Shown here one piece after another: positions 5,343 to 6,143 of a DNA stretch of 6,143 bases. This DNA is from JANPBY01 sp031430645 (GTDB lineage Bacteria; Actinomycetota; Actinomycetes; DATJPE01): the NCBI GenBank assembly GCA_031430645.1, contig JANPBY010000197.1:1-6143 (forward strand), given 5' to 3'. The stretch's first letter is position 1; each line of letters opens with the position of its first letter. Under the pieces are notes generated by a model. That model saw only the letters and a program-made list of their open reading frames with translations, was not told the DNA's origin and ran no database searches. The position numbers and the translations under genes were made by a program.

Positions 5343-6143
5343 ATGACGGAGACGACGAGCACTGGGCGCAAGCCGAAGGTCGTGCACAAGGGCCTGACCA
5401 TCGGCCGCATCTACACGACCCCGGGCACCCACCCCTACGACGAGGTCACCTGGGACCGCCGCGACGTGGTGCAGACCAACTGGAAGACCGGCATCACGGT
5501 CTTCGAGCAGCGCGGGGTCGAATACCCCGACTTCTGGAGCGTCAACGCGTCCACGATCGTCACGACGAAGTACTTCCGGGGCGCGGTCGGTTCTGACACC
5601 CGTGAGTGGTCCCTCAAGCAGCTCATTGACCGGGTCGTCCTGACCTATGCGAAGGCCGGCAAGGAGCACGGCTACTTCGCGACGCCGGAGGACGCTGAGA
5701 TCTTCGAGCACGAGCTCACCTGGGCGCTGCTGCACCAGGTGTTCAGCTTCAACTCACCCGTCTGGTTCAACGTAGGAACCACTGCGCCACAACAGGTTTC
5801 AGCTTGTTTCATCCTGGCCGTCGACGACACGATGGACTCGATCCTCAACTGGTACAAGGAGGAGGGGAAGATCTTCCAGGGCGGCTCCGGCGCCGGCCTC
5901 AACCTCTCCCGCATCCGCAGCTCCAAGGAGCTGCTGTCGAGCGGCGGCACCGCCTCCGGCCCGGTCAGCTTCATGCGCGGCGCGGACGCCTCCGCCGGCA
6001 CTATCAAGTCCGGCGGCGCCACCCGGCGCGCGGCGAAGATGGTCGTGCTCGACGTCGACCACCCCGACATCGAGGAGTTCATCGAGACCAAGTGGCGCGA
6101 GGAAGACAAGATCCGCGCCCTGCGTGACGCCGGCTACGACATG
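5343..6143 (+). CDS. nrdJ: NrdJ, class II (adenosylcobalamin-dependent) ribonucleotide reductase (N-terminal part)
   Basis: NrdJ reduces ribonucleotides to deoxyribonucleotides using a radical generated from adenosylcobalamin, with or without oxygen. The frame is open from ATG 5343 to the right edge: 267 residues of a protein that is about 950-1,000 residues in relatives. Visible class II signatures are FNSPVWFNVG (136-145), the substrate-reducing cysteine C155 in VSACFIL, GGSGAGLNLSRIR (180-192), and the block SGGATRRAAKMVVLDVDHPD (223-242), very close to Streptomyces NrdJ as I remember it. The thiyl-radical cysteine, the Asn-x-Cys-x-Glu region and the C-terminal thiol pair lie outside the window. 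GAGAGGA (5326-5332) is 10 bases upstream of the start. Co-transcription with nrdR is likely, as in the Streptomyces nrdRJ operon. No intact cobalamin riboswitch is seen upstream. Confidence 0.97.
   Translation, partial: MTETTSTGRKPKVVHKGLTIGRIYTTPGTHPYDEVTWDRRDVVQTNWKTGITVFEQRGVEYPDFWSVNASTIVTTKYFRGAVGSDTREWSLKQLIDRVVLTYAKAGKEHGYFATPEDAEIFEHELTWALLHQVFSFNSPVWFNVGTTAPQQVSACFILAVDDTMDSILNWYKEEGKIFQGGSGAGLNLSRIRSSKELLSSGGTASGPVSFMRGADASAGTIKSGGATRRAAKMVVLDVDHPDIEEFIETKWREEDKIRALRDAGYDM

Noticed and set aside
4515..5735. 406-codon open frame on the minus strand
   Set aside because: It lies antisense across nrdR and nrdJ, has no recognisable domain, and is explained by high GC codon bias.

Overview
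The window is high-GC DNA from an actinobacterium. The evidence is the lexA / LysM-protein / nrdR gene neighbourhood, the actinobacterial LexA helix-turn-helix and NrdJ sequences, and an SOS half-site of the GTTCGA type. A Nocardioides-like (Propionibacteriales) lineage would fit, but that is an impression, not a demonstrated placement.

Layout: (1) positions 2-733, minus strand: the first 244 codons of lexA, whose C-terminus lies beyond the left edge. (2) 734-1114: a divergent regulatory region with two SOS-box-like sites that share a perfect GTTCGA half. (3) 1115-1591, plus strand: a small membrane-anchored LysM protein in the position of DivS (Corynebacterium) and ChiZ/Rv2719c (Mycobacterium), the SOS-induced cell-division suppressors. 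(4) 1705-3249, plus strand: a secreted protein made of about seven FG-GAP (integrin-like) beta-propeller repeats. (5) 3311-4207, minus strand: a protein with an AbiEi-like N-terminal winged helix and a DUF559/Vsr-like nuclease C-terminus. (6) 4208-4682: a divergent intergenic region with two NrdR-box-like sites exactly 32 bp apart, followed by a C-rich, G-poor leader. (7) 4683-5252, plus strand: nrdR. (8) 5343 to the right edge, plus strand: the first 267 codons of nrdJ, a class II (B12-dependent) ribonucleotide reductase.

The core theme is DNA damage and dNTP supply. LexA probably represses itself and the divergent LysM division inhibitor through the shared SOS sites. NrdR senses nucleotides through its ATP-cone and probably represses its own operon with nrdJ through the paired boxes. 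In Mycobacterium tuberculosis and Corynebacterium glutamicum the LysM gene lies directly next to nrdR. Here two unrelated accessory genes (the FG-GAP protein and the AbiEi/DUF559 protein) sit between them. I found no CRISPR array, tRNA, rRNA or insertion sequence. No wholly new system is evident. The most notable points are the regulatory architecture, the accessory insertion in a conserved neighbourhood, and the solitary AbiEi-DUF559 protein.
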